DNA from: Costus lasius
Lineage: Eukaryota; Streptophyta; Magnoliopsida; Zingiberales; Costaceae
Length of the DNA: 64,000 nt
Reading direction: 5' to 3'
Assembly: GCA_027563935.2 (NCBI GenBank)
Contig: CM050447.1
Coordinates: 82,259,461-82,323,460 of the forward strand
Position numbers and translations under genes: made by a program. The notes below the pieces were generated by a model, which saw only the letters and a list, made by a program, of their open reading frames with translations, did not search any database and was not told the origin of the DNA. Positions 12,026-23,755 of the stretch are shown here, piece by piece (positions within the stretch are counted from its first letter, which is position 1; each line of letters begins with the position of its first letter).

Positions 12026-12540
12026 TTCATAGAATCTATACACAATAACATAGAATGTAGTGAAATTTCATATAAATTGTATAGAATACCGTAAATTGCA
12101 CTTAAAATTTCGTAGAATCTACATAGAATAAAGTAGAATGTAGTCAAATTTCATATAATCTGATAGAATACCATAGAATGCACTTAAAATTTTATAGAAT
12201 ATGTACATAATAAAATAGAATGCAATCAAATTTTATAGAATCTAATAGAATACCATATAATGCACTTAAAATTTCGTAGAATCTATACAGAATAAAGTAG
12301 AATGCAGATAAATTTTGTAGAATCTGATAGAATACCGTAGAATGCACTAAAATTTCATAGAATCTGTACAGAATAAAGTTGAATGCAATTAAATTTTATA
12401 GAATCTAACAGAATACCATAAAATGCACTTAAAATTTCATAGAATCTATAAAGAATAATGTAGAATACAGTCAAATTTCAAAGAATCTGAAAAAAAAATA
12501 TATATAGTAGAATTTATACCAAATTTATAGAATCTGTCTA
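12026..12540. repeat. ~82-bp AGAAT-rich tandem array, six units
   Basis: Units begin ATTTCRTAGAATCT and contain several evenly spaced TAGAAT words, ending near GCACTTAAA. Spacing is 80-83 bp; the last unit is partial. The word density suggests growth from a shorter ~20-bp repeat. A similar AGAATCTGAG sequence occurs at about 8870, on the other side of the FRS pseudogene. Confidence 0.8.
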
Positions 12541-14090
12541 CAATAAAGAATTCATGTACAACACTAAAACAAAATTCATTATATATACATCACAGCAATT
12601 AGGGTCCCAAAATAGGAAATTACAAACTTCCATATTTGCTAGCATTACTATTAACAAGTATATCATCCTGAAATATCTATACACCCTCTAAAGAGATCCA
12701 AAGCAATTGTTGCTCGTAATTTGAGTATATCATCTTGAGTGAAGTCAAATTCTCTATCACTAGTTATACATTCAACATACTTTATTACAAAAATTGCGCA
12801 ATCTGCGCTATCATATTGTTTCGGGCAGCTGTCATCCCACACTATCGGCCACTTGCCAATATCTATTTTTCCTTTACTTTGACATCAAAAATGGCATTGG
12901 AGAACAGCAACCTAATCATATAGAAGCAAGTGGCAATGTAAGTAATCAACCGATAATAGAGATATTTATCAGATTATAAATGACATTAATTAAGACTAAT
13001 GTGCTATCTTATTTCTTGCATTTTTGTTATGGTTAATGAAAATATTTATGTTACTCCTACATGAAGACTTATACCTCACATAATAAAAATTAAATAGAGT
13101 GTACGTAACTTTTAGTTTGATGACTTCATTTCATTCAATTGGGATTATTGATGCTTTGATTTTTTTTACTCACAAAAAAAGTTTGAGTCATTACCATTAA
13201 ACCTAATACGTATGGAATAGTATTATATGTTTATTTGATTGAATAGAATAGATTCTCGTGTGCACTTGGCTTTGGAATGATTAGAAACAATATTGTTTAG
13301 ATTATAGAAATCCACCAACTCGAAAGCACAATAATACAGTAATAATAAGTTGTAAGGATATATAGGTTTCAATAATAGATATATGGATCCATGTGGACCT
13401 CATAGGTTTAGAATAATACACACTTGTCGATTAAGTCAAACTTATATATGCAATCACTACTATTTCTTTACCAAGATGGTTAAGCTAGGTCATATTGTTC
13501 TCGAGTCTAAGAACCTAACTGTCTAGTCAATGTTAATCAAGTCATGCCTAAGTGTATAGCCATAAGGTACCAAGTTGTTTTAGGCATATAACTATTGTTA
13601 GACTAGGAGATTAGTTTATGTTTTATCATTTATAATTTTTTTAATTGTGTATAAATTTTTTTTACCAAATTTGTTCTAAACCCATTATAGATTATGTATA
13701 CTTAGATGTATATCCCTTATTATTCTAAGAGAGTTCTATGTTGTATCACCCACTATCATGAACCAATCCATATGACGTAGGAGTAGAGGATCCAACCAAA
13801 CGATCAATAAAAAATGGGTCACCAGATCCAAGACCGATCATGGTTAACACGAGATTTTGATAATTTTGCATTTTGACTACATGTTGACTTTATGCATAAC
13901 AATTGCAAGACATCCTTTGCATGTAGTTAGGTAGCTAAGATTTATTTTATAATATTTTAATTTTATAGAATTATGTAATATGGTGCAATTTAGCCTAGGT
14001 CACATAATTACTAGCATAGTATGGGTAACTATGACAAGCCGTCTCCTCACCCAAGGCACTCCAAAAATGCCACCTCACCTACCTAGTTAT
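12541..14090. other. Spacer, no gene seen
   Basis: AT-rich sequence with no open frame longer than about 60 codons and no family motif. The last five bases (GTTAT, 14086-14090) would be the target duplication of AT2, but its other copy is not in the window. Confidence 0.5.
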
Positions 14091-15924
14091 TGATGACACG
14101 AAAATTCATAGTATATTTTGTGTCATTTTATAGGCCTTTTTTGTGTCATATTCATGCTCTTTTGCTTATTTTTATGTCTTTTTATCAAATATTACGGAAT
14201 CTACACCTTTTTATGTTTTTGATCATTTTCAACTAAAAAGACATTATTTTAAGGCGTTTTCAAGCAATTCAGATGCATAGATGAATTCTCATCATCAAGA
14301 GAAGATTACCTGTCAAATTTCACATAAATTAGAGCTTCAGACCAAAAATATGGCAGGGCCATAATTAATATTACGGTACCGTGGTTTTACTGATCCTACA
14401 GAATAATGGCACTGCCGTAATTTTTGAGCACTACCGTATTTTGGGTCGATTTCTGTACATAATGTTTGGCAACTTTACGGCACTACCGTAAATCAGATTA
14501 TGGGCCGTAATTTGAGATGATTTCCGACCAGAGAGTCTTGCCGATTTTACGGCACTGCCGTAAAGAAACCATATTACGGGCCGTAATTCCATGAGATTTT
14601 CTTACAGAATATTTTGCACGATCACGGCACTGCCGTGGTTGTTTTCATGGCCTATGTTTCTTCATAGAATAAAATACGACACTGTCGTAATCCAAATTAC
14701 GGCCGTAATTACAACCCAAGTGGTTGATTCTTCCGATCAAATTAAAGCCCGATTTTTTCACGGATGATTGCATACGATCTAGACCATCAATTGGAGATCC
14801 GTAAAAAGAGAAAATACTCGTCAGACTGAGGAGAGGAGACACACAAGAAAAGCCTCAATTTTAATCAACGTTCGAGAGAGAAATCGTGATCTTCACCGCC
14901 GCCATAAGTTTCACCGCCGCGAAGTGTACAGTGCATCTCCGGCCGTGAAATTTGAAGGAAAACTGCACCTAGAGGAGGAGAACATACCCCAGAAGTTTCA
15001 GAGTGAAAGGAGATCGATCAGAGGAGAAATCAACAAAAGAGGCATCACTGCCACTGTTCATCACAAGAAATTACGGCTGCAATTTTCATTACAGTCGTGC
15101 TGTTAGTTGAATTTCCTATCTCTCTTCGATTTCTAATCCTTTGAAACTATGGTTTATTGAAATGCTTATGCTATGCTAGCTTAAACACTTTTGGGGACAT
15201 AGGGGTGTAATCTCCTTAATTTCGAATGACTAGATAATTTTTATTTCATTAGGATAATCTTACTATGATAATTCTACTTATGTGATGATTGCCTTTAGTT
15301 CTTTCTAGTTTCATATTATCAAAATCTTTCGTAAGAAATTAGGTTTGTTCTTATTTCTGGATTTTAGAAATTCATTGACTTGTTGATAATCTGATCTAGG
15401 AAGAATTATTGAAATAAACATGATGATACTATAAGAAATTAAGTATTGGATCGTTGGAGAACCTTAAGTAGAACCTGTGAAAAATTAAAGTATGAAAATA
15501 TTTAGTTTTCACTTGAGATGTTTGACTTAGAATTTGGATGCACGAAAGTGACCTTTGAGTTCTTTGTCAATGATTTACTTATCCTTAGCATTGAATAAAT
15601 CCTATGCGAAAGTGAGGATTGGTTCTTTGTAAATTATATGTGCGAAAGCGAGATGATTTCTTTATAAAGTAAATTATATCTTTATCATAATAAGAATAAA
15701 CTGACAAGCACTTATTTGGATCTAGTCATAGAAATAAAGGTGGATGAAACCCTAGTTCCAATTTCTCTCTCTGACTTTTTCGTGTAATTTTTGATAGTTT
15801 GCTTTCATCATTTTTGATTGCCTAGCTAGTGAGAAATCAATTATTCGGTGCTTGATAAACGAGGTCTCTGGGGTTCGATATCTTATTTATTACTTCGAGT
15901 ATCCGTGCACTTGCGGACACAACA
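14091..15924 (+). repeat. AT2 5' LTR (1834 bp)
   Basis: Starts TGATGACACG and ends CGGACACAACA, 6 nt before the primer site. Contains the palindrome array at 14347-14711, an ACGGCTG..CAGTCGT hairpin at about 15071-15100 and three CGAAAGTGA-type boxes (near 15543, 15608 and 15641). Closest to the AT5 LTRs. Confidence 0.9.
14347..14711. repeat. Palindrome array in AT2 LTR
   Basis: About ten TTACGG/CCGTAA palindromes, alternating between the 5-nt-spaced type (TTACGGCACTGCCGTAA near 14549) and the 1-nt-spaced type (TTACGGGCCGTAA near 14574), in repeat units of roughly 70 bp. Decayed copies show CG to TG or CA. Confidence 0.85.
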
Positions 15925-15930
15925 AGTTTT

Positions 15931-15948
15931 TGGCGCCGTTGCCGGGGA
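15931..15948 (+). other. AT2 primer binding site, tRNA-Asp
   Basis: TGGCGCCGTTGCCGGGGA, an 18-base match to the tRNA-Asp 3' end, 6 nt after the LTR. Confidence 0.92.
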
Positions 15949-16107
15949 CCTTGGTTTTTGTCAATATTGAAGATATTGATAGTATTGCTAGAGTAAGTTT
16001 TATTTTCTGTTTTCTGTTCTTTTATGCTTATTTTGAGTTTATTTGATCGATCTACCTAGACTCGCAGGAAACTAAGATTTGAAGAAAGATAGGGAGAAGA
16101 AGTTGTC

Positions 16108-17280
16108 ATGGCAGACAGAAGAACACTTAGAGACTATGCAGCCCCTAATCCACAGGATATACACTTTAGCATTGCCAGACCAGCTATCGAGGCTAATAAT
16201 TTTGAAATCAAGCCAGCTTTCCTATCTATGATACAGCAGAATCAGTTTGGAGGATCACCACTTGAAGATCCTTATCAACATTTATATCTCTTTCTTAAAT
16301 ATTGTGACATCATTAAAATTAATGGTGTTTTTGAAGATGCATTAAAACTAAGGTTGTTTCCTTTTTCTCTCAGGGACCGAGCACATTCTTGGCTACAATC
16401 TCGACCTACCGGTACCTTCACTATATGGGACCAACTGTCAAATGCTTTCTTGATGAAGTACTTTCTACCCAGCAAGACAATCTAGTTAAGAAATCATATT
16501 ACTAGCTTTGCACAGCGGGATGGCGAGTCTTTCAGCGAGGCATGGGAGCGTTTTAACGAATGACAACAGAAGTGTCCTCACCATGGCCTTGAAAATTGGA
16601 TTCTAATTCAAACATTTTATAATGGCTTACTTTATAATACTCGTTTGACTGTTAATGCTGCCGCAGGAGGAGCCCTCATGAGCAAAACAATTGAAGATGC
16701 TTTCACCTTGTTTGAGGAGATAGCCCTTAATCATAACCAATGGGCTACTGAAGAAGGAATGTTATATTGTCATCAACATGGTAAGAATGAAAATGATGGA
16801 TGGTACAGTTTGACTGAAAAGGTAAATTCTTTTAGGGTAGAGCCCATGTTTGAAAAGTTTATAGTTAGTCAAAATCAATTCATGATAAATCAAAATAAGG
16901 AGATTGAAGATCTTAGGTGAATGGTTAATCATCTTACTTCTCAAGTAGGATCTTTAGCAGCTCACAATAAAACCTTAGAAGACCAAATACCTGCTAAACC
17001 CGAATTAAACCTTAGAGAACACTGTAATGCTGTAATTACTAGGAGTGGGAGGCAATTAGAGGAACTTAAAGGGAGAGTTGAGGATAATGAAGAAGAGCCT
17101 AATATCGAACATAACAATGAACTAGACTTGGAAAAACCTCCTGTACAAGGGCAGTACCAAACTAGTTTGTCACCTCAACAGAGTGATGAACCTAAAGGAG
17201 ATGAGCCATGTCAGCTAGAAATTCCTAAACCTAGTTCACCTGCACCTTATAGGCCACCTATACCTTTTCCCCAGAGACTA
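16108..17280 (+). pseudogene. AT2 gag, broken, no zinc knuckle
   Basis: Starts at the ATG at 16108 (MADRRTLRDYAAPNP). The capsid core is recognisable up to FLPSKTI, where CAG has become TAG (16483). Further stops lie near 16561 and 16918. The C-terminal part has ITRSGRQLEEL and a proline-rich end (SSPAPYRPPIPFPQR). As in AT1, the sequence passes from HGKNENDGW straight to the MFEKF coiled-coil region without a CCHC knuckle. Upstream, the N-terminal NLRSGPLVP block kept in AT4 has been deleted. Confidence 0.9.
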
Positions 17281-18060
17281 GTGCAACTAAAATTAGATAA
17301 GCAATTTTGGAAATTTCTTGATGTTTTAAAGAAGCTTTATATTAATATTCCATTCACTAAACCTTTATCTCAAATGCCCACATATGCTAAATTTTTGAAA
17401 AAAAAATTTGTCTAATAAAGGAAAGATAGAGGACTATGGCATTGTGGCTTTAACTGAGGAGTGTAATGCTATTATCTAGAATAAACTGTGACCAAATTAA
17501 AGGATCCAGGTAGTTTCTCTATTCCTTATTTTATTGGGAGTATGGCTTTTGACCGAGCCTTATGTGATTTAGGTGCTAGTGTGAGTCTAATGCCATTATC
17601 TATTTGCAGGAAATTGGACATGGGAGAGCTTAAACCAACTTCAATATCTTTGCAGCTCGCCGATCGTTCAGTTAAGTATCCTGTAGGGATTCTGGAAGGT
17701 GTACCTATCCAAGTAGGTAAGTATTTCATTCCAGCAGATTTTGTAGTTCTTGAGATGGAAGAAGATGCAAAGATCCCTATTATACTTGGTAGACCATTCT
17801 TAGCCACAGCAGGAGCGATTATTGATGTAAAGAACGATAAACTTACACTTAACATTTGAGATGAAGAGAATTGAGTATGACTTGAATGAGGCCATGAAAA
17901 ACCCATCAAATTCTAGATCTTGTTATAGTATACATGTTGTAGATGACACTATCTATGATCTTGGTGATTTATTTGTTGAAACCTCTAAATATGATTCTGA
18001 TTTAGATTCTATTCTTGATTCTAATGAGAAACCAGTTCTAAAATTAATGAATTATTAGAT
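17281..18060 (+). pseudogene. AT2 protease, frameshifted
   Basis: Retropepsin with active-site CDLGASVSLMP, then IPIILGRPFLATAGA. A run of A at about 17396-17405 shifts the frame in AKFLK, a TAG falls near 17477, a TGA near 17858, and a 1-bp loss at about 18027 restores the frame used by RT. It would have cut the gag-pol precursor. Confidence 0.88.
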
Positions 18061-20360
18061 TGCATTGTTTGTGATGATAAAAAGAGTGAAGAAGAGAAGG
18101 CTCCAAAAGTAGAACTTAAAGTTTTACCTGATAACCTTCGTTATGAATTTCTTGGTCCTAACTCTACTTACCCTGTTATTGTTGATGCACAGCTTAGAAA
18201 AAGGGAGTCATATTTACTTCTTAAGGAATTAAGGATTCATAGAAAGATAATTGGGTATACAATTGATGACTTAAAGGGAATTAATCCCTCTTTTTGTATG
18301 CACAGGATCTTGATGGAAGAGGAACACAAGCCACATGCAGATTTTCAAAGGAGACTTAACCCTTCTATGAAGGAAGTTGTGAAAAAGGAAGTCCTGAAAC
18401 TACTTGATGCAGGTATTATCTATCCTATCTCTAATAGTAAATGGGTAAGTCCTGTACATTGTGTTCCTAAGAAAGGAGGAATAACTGTCATGAAAAACAA
18501 AGACAACGAATTGATTCCTGTTAGAACAGTAACTAGTTGGCGTATGTGCATAAATTATAGAAAATTGAATGCGGCTACTAGGAAAGACCACTTTCCCTTA
18601 ACTTTTATTGATCAGATGGTTGAAAGGCTTGCAAACCATTCTCACTTTTGTTTCTTAGATGGATATTCTGGTTTTTTCCAAATTCCTATACATCCTGATG
18701 ATCAAGATAAAACCACTTTCACTTGCCCATATAGTACTTTTGCATATAGGAGAATGCCTTTTGGTTTATGTAATGCACCTGTTACTTTTCAGAGGTGTAT
18801 GATGGCTTTTTTTTCTGACTTCATTGAGGATTTCATGGATGTATTTATGGATGATTTCTCTGTATATGATTCTTCCTTTGATGATTGTTTGGCTAATTTA
18901 TCTCGAGTTTTGCAGCGGTGTGAAGAAATTAACCTTGTACTTAATTGGAAAAAGTGTCATTTCATAGTTAGGCAAGGGATAGTTTTGGGGCACTTGATTT
19001 CAAAAAAAGGGATTGAAGTTAACAAAGCCAAAGTAGAAGTGATAGAAAAATTGGAGCCACCCACTACTGTAAAGGAGGTCCGAAGCTTTCTAGGACATGT
19101 AGGATTCTACCGGCGATTCATTAAGGATTTCTCTAAACTTGCTAGACCTCTTATAAATTTACTTTGTAAAGATGTTAAATTTTCTTTTGATGAAGATTGT
19201 TTATCTACCTTTCAGGAATTAAAGAAGGCTTTGATTTCAGCACCTATCATTCAGCCTCCAGATTGGGATTTGCCCTTTGAGCTCATGTGTGATGTTAGTG
19301 ACTATGCAATAGGAGCAATTATAGGGCAGAGAAAAGAGAAAAAGCCTTATGTTATTCACTATGCTAGTAGGACTTTGGATAAGACACAGAGGAATTACAC
19401 CACCATTGAGAAAGAACTTTTAGCCATAGTATTTGCCTTTGATAAATTTATATTATACTTGATTAACTCAAAAGTGGTGGTGTACACTGATCATGCAGTA
19501 GTGAGGTACTTAATGCAGAAAAAGGATAGTAAACCACGCTTGCTTAGATGGATTTTACTCTTGCAAGAGTTTGATTTAGAAATTAAAGATAAAAAAGGAT
19601 CAGAAAACTTTATTGCAGATCATCTTTCAAGCATAATGATGGATACTAAAAAGAATGATATAATCAATGATTCCTTTCCTGAAGAACAACTCTTGGTCAT
19701 TGAACAAATCAAAGCTCCATGGTACGCTGATATAGTAAACTACCTAGTAGCTAATGTTTTTCCTCCTAATTTAAGCTATCAAAGAAAGAAGAGATTCTTG
19801 GCTGAAGTAAAGAACTATTTTTGGGATGAGCCTTATGTCTTTAGGAGGTGTACAGATGGAATTTTTAGAAGATGTATACCTAAAGAGGAAATCATAGATA
19901 TATTATTTCAGTGTGATGGATCCTCTTATGGAGGGCACGCTAGTACTGAGACAATTGCTTTCAAAGTTTTGCAATCAGGATTTTATTGGCCTTCAATTTT
20001 TAAAGATGCTAGAAATTTTATTTTATCTTGTGATAGATGTCAAAAGACAGGGAACATTAATAGAAGACATGAGATGCCACTGTCCACTATCCTTAAGGTT
20101 GAGATATTCGATGTTTGGGGGATATATTTCATGGGACCTTTTCCATCTTCTGGAGGTAACAAATACATACTTGTGGCAGTTGATTATGTTTCTAAGTGGG
20201 TTAAAGCTCTTGCTTCTCCTACTAATGATTCAACAGTTGTTGTTAAACTATTCAAAAAGATTATATTTCCAAGATTTGGGACACCACGAGTAATAATTAG
20301 TGATGGAGGATCACACTTCATAGAACATAAGTTCTCTGCTTTGCTTAGAAAGTATGGGGT
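18061..20360 (+). pseudogene. AT2 reverse transcriptase-RNase H-integrase, long open frame
   Basis: The best preserved pol in the window: no stop from about 18030 to the AT3 junction (over 760 codons). RT runs from [17 protein letters not shown] through [15 protein letters not shown] to FMDDFSVY (FMDD at 18844-18855). RNase H has LMCDVSDYA and VVVYTDH. Integrase has the zinc-binding region, but its first His is Asp (GAT at 19915-19917, in CDGSSYGGH), and the first catalytic Asp of the DDE core is Tyr (TAT at 20125-20127, in WGIYFMGPF). So RT looks catalytically plausible while integrase is not. The last ~20 codons of the open frame beyond 20360 belong to the AT3 LTR. Confidence 0.92.
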
Positions 20361-20617
20361 TGATGACACCGAAATATGTAGTATATTTTGCATCATTTTA
20401 GATACCTTTTCATACTAAATCGAGGATATTTTTACTTATTTTTATGCTGAATCCATCAAATATTGCAAAGTCTACTTCTATTTTGGTTTTTCATATTTTT
20501 CAGGCAAAAAGGCACTATTTTAGGCGTTTTCAAGCAAAATCAAATATATGGAAGAGTTCTCATCATCAAGAAGAAGTCACCCAAGAAATTTCACGCAAAT
20601 CGAGGCATGGAGCCCAA

Positions 20618-21052
20618 AATACGGCAGTGCCGTAAGGGATTTTATGGTACCGTATTTTTCACGGCTACCGTATTATCGAGATCACAGCCGTATTTTGGTG
20701 ATTTTCCAAACAGAAGGTTTTCGCGAAAATACGGCACCGCTGTAAGGATTTACACGGCCATATTTTGGGGCACTTTCTGAACAGAGACTTTTGCCGAAAT
20801 TACGACACTGCCGTAACCCAGTTTACGGGCCGTATTTTGAAGCATCTTCAGAACAGAAAGTTGCCCTGAAATTATGGCACTGCCGTAAAGAATTACATTG
20901 GCCGTATTTCCCCGACGAATCCGACCAGAGAGTTTAGCCGATTTTACGGCACTACCGTAAACAAAATTATGATGCCATATTTTCCAGCAATTTCATAACA
21001 GAACGATCGATGGATTTTACGGCAGTGTCGTAAGATATTACACTGCCGTATT
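20618..21052. repeat. Palindrome array in AT3 LTR
   Basis: About twelve TTACGG/CCGTAA palindromes in roughly 430 bp, e.g. ACGGCACTGCCGT types and TTTACGGGCCGTA types, with an AACAGA box between repeats. Unit length is about 65-75 bp. Confidence 0.85.
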
Positions 21053-21097
21053 TCAGTATTTGAACGCAATTCCCAGGTCAATCTTCACGCCCGATCT

Positions 21098-21526
21098 TTG
21101 CGAAGATTCTTGCGGGCGATCCAGGGCTTTATATTCAAAGCCGTAAGAAGCAAAAAGGGAGCTTTTCGTGAGAGGATTAGAGACACACCGAAAGCCCCAA
21201 TTTTCATTGTCTGTCGAGAGAGAAATCATCATCCACGCCGCCGCCTAGGGTTTCGCCATCATGCTCGATCCAGACGATCTCCGACCGTGATATTCATACT
21301 GAAGCTTCATCTGAAGGAGGAGATGATGTACCAGAAGTTTCAGACAGAGAGGAGATCAATCGAAGGAGAAATCAAGGAAAGAAGGGGCGCTGACACTGTT
21401 CATCGCATAAATTTGGAAATTACGACAGTGAAATACTTCACAGCCGTGCTGTATTTTCTAAACCTCTCTTTTCTTTTGATTTTCGATCTTCTGAAACCAT
21501 GGAATTCTGTACCTCCTCTACCATGA
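21098..21526 (+). other. Short basic reading frame inside AT3 LTR
   Basis: 142 codons starting MRRFLRAIQG; residues 45-65 are arginine-rich (PRRRLGFRHHARSRRSP), then ILKLHLKEE and a charged stretch (TERRSIEGEIKERRG). The same frame is open in AT1 (78 codons) and parts of it in AT2 (14924-15106, LHLEEENIPQKFQSERRSI). The protein family is not recognised; it may be a leader ORF or chance. Confidence 0.3.
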
Positions 21527-22382
21527 TAGCTTAAACTACTCTTGGGACATGGGGGAGTAATTCACTTAATTTCCAATGACTAGATAACTGATTTTTATAT
21601 ATTTTGTTGTTTTTAATCTTAACATGATGATTTTGCTCATGTGATAATTGTGTTTAGACTCTCTTTAAGTTCATGTTATTAATTATGTTTTTAGAATTTT
21701 TATTTGAGACCGAAAGGTAATTGCTTGAGAATTTGGAACCCTAGAATTGCATGTTAGGAACCCTTCTTTAGGTTTGATCCAACTTGATCTGTTCTAGTAG
21801 AATTATTGCCATAATTGTAACATGAATCTATAGATCGAGTCTATTTGTCAAACGTGGAGATCTTGCACGAAAGTGAAGATCGGAACGTTGGAGATCTATG
21901 AGTAAAGCTAGTGTCGAGGCTCGGATGCACGAAAGTGATCCTTGAGTTTCCGCTAGAGATTATCAATCTAGAATTCGGATGCACGAAAGTGATCCTTGAG
22001 TTCATAAATTGATAATTTGCTTATCTTCAACGTTGGGACAAATCTTGCGCGAAAGGGAAGATAAATCCCTGCGTGATTGTTTGCACGAGAGTGAAACAAT
22101 CCTTTTTATTAGGTAAATCGTATCTTCATCATGATAAAATTAAACCGACGAAATCCTTATTCATATCTAGTCATAAAAGTTAAGTGAACAAAACCCTAGT
22201 TCCAGCTTTCTCTCTGATAGTTTTCTCTCGTTTATTTGCGATATTTGCTTGACTTTAATTTGATTGCCTAGATAGTGAAAAATCAATTATTTAGTATTTG
22301 ACAACGTAGGTCCCTGTGGATTCGATACTTTCTTTATTACTTCGTATACCCGTGCACTTACCTTAGTTTAACATCAAGTTTT

Positions 22383-22400
22383 TGGTGCCATTACCAAGGA
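22383..22400 (+). other. Decayed second primer site upstream of the real one (AT3)
   Basis: TGGTGCCATTACCAAGGA, 13 of 18 bases like the true site at 22460, and preceded by the same ATCAAGTTTT. About 77 bp separate the two. It looks like a duplication of the LTR/primer-site junction. Confidence 0.65.
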
Positions 22401-22459
22401 TTAGTCCAAGGTACACGCGTGCCAGACTTGTAGTGTTCCCTTTCGGGCTATCAAGTTTT

Positions 22460-22477
22460 TGGCGCCGTTGCCGGGGA
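22460..22477 (+). other. AT3 primer binding site, tRNA-Asp
   Basis: TGGCGCCGTTGCCGGGGA, perfect, 6 nt after ATCA at 22453. Confidence 0.92.
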
Positions 22478-22617
22478 CCTTAGTTTTTGTCGATATTAGA
22501 GACGTTTAGAGTATTGCTAGACTAGGTTTCATTTATGTTTTATCTTTTTATTCTTTTCTGTTTACTTACATCATTTGATCAGTTTGCTCTAGTGTGCACA
22601 GGACATTCATTTCTAAT

Positions 22618-23755
22618 GGCTGATCAAAGATCACTAAGGGACTATGCTGCCCCTAATCCTCAGGGGATACACTTCAGCATTGCTAGACCTACAATTGAGG
22701 CCTCCAACTTTGAAATTAATCCTGCCTTCGTGACTATGATCCAGCAGAATCAGTTCGGAGGATCATCAATCGAAGATCCTTATTCACATTTATATACCTT
22801 TCTTGAATATTGTGATACCATAAAAATTCATGGAATTTCTGATGATGCACTAAAACTGATATTGTTCCCTTTTTCTCTCAGGGATCAAGCACGAACTTGG
22901 TTGCATTCTCGCCAACCCAATACTCTCACAACATGGGATCAATTATCAAAAGCTTTTTTGACGAGATATTTTCCACCAAGCAAGACTTTCCAATTGAGAA
23001 ATCAAATCATGAACTTCCAACAGAAAGAAGGAGAATCTCTTAGTGAAGCATAGGAACGATACAATGAATTGCAAAGGAAGTGTCCTCACCATGGCTTGGA
23101 GCGACGGGTCTTAATTGAAACTTTTTATTATGGTTTAATTAATCACACTCACCTCATTGTTGATGCTGCTGCAGGGGAAGCCTTGATGAGTAGAACAATT
23201 GATGATGCTTTCAAGTTGTTTGAGGAGATGTCCTTGAATCAGAGCCAATGGGCTCCAGATGAAGGAATTTCATATTGTCATCAACATGGTAAGAATGAGA
23301 ATGAGGATCAGCAAACCCTGACTGAAGAGGTTAGTGAGCACATGTTAGAAAAATTTTTAGCTAGCCAAATCCATTCATTGCAAATTCAAAACACAAAAAA
23401 AAATTCGAAGATCCTGAAGAAACTCTTAGTCATCTTGCTTCTCAGTAGAATCCTTAGTTACTTGCAGTAAAATTCTAGAAGGACAAATATCTAGATTAAA
23501 CACTGGGGAACATTGCAATGCCATTATCACTAGAAGTGGGAGACAACTAGGAGAACTTAAGGAAAAAGAGTCTATTAATGATCAGGATGAATAATTAGAA
23601 TTAGAAAAGCCTTCTGAACATGAACAAACCCTACATAGTTCAACACCTCAAAAGGGTGGTAATCAAAAAGGGGATGTTCCATGTAAAGAAGACGGATCTA
23701 AGACTAATCTTCCTCCATCCTTTAGACCACTAGTACCTTTTTCCCAAAGGTTAGA
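22618..23755 (+). pseudogene. AT3 gag, broken, no zinc knuckle
   Basis: Starts MADQRSLRDYAAPNP at 22618; the reading from 22535 is probably leader, as in AT1. Capsid core (NQFGGSSIEDPYSHL, FPFSLRDQARTWL, YFPPSKT), a TAG in place of the tryptophan of SEAWER at about 23051, then the remainder in the same frame to the coiled coil, where a run of A near 23395-23402 shifts the frame. The CCHC knuckle is absent. It ends near the LVPFSQR junction with protease. Confidence 0.9.

Larger units (their letters stand above)
14091..20360 (+). mobile_element. AT2: Athila-type element, 5' LTR to integrase, cut by AT3
   Basis: 5' LTR 14091-15924, primer site, gag, protease, RT, RNase H and part of integrase. 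The DNA stops at 20360 inside the DDE core, where the LTR of AT3 begins. The remainder of AT2 is not found after AT3, so AT3 and the AT2 3' part were later lost or moved. Gag starts MADRRTL and groups with AT4 and AT5. Confidence 0.93.
20361..22453 (+). repeat. AT3 5' LTR (about 2093 bp, with an odd 3' end)
   Basis: Starts TGATGACACCG. It is longer than the others because the last ~110 bp (about 22345-22453) include an extra segment holding a decayed primer-site copy at 22383-22400. It contains the palindrome array at 20618-21052, five CGAAAG-type boxes at about 21866-22090, and the short basic reading frame at 21098-21526. Confidence 0.85.
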
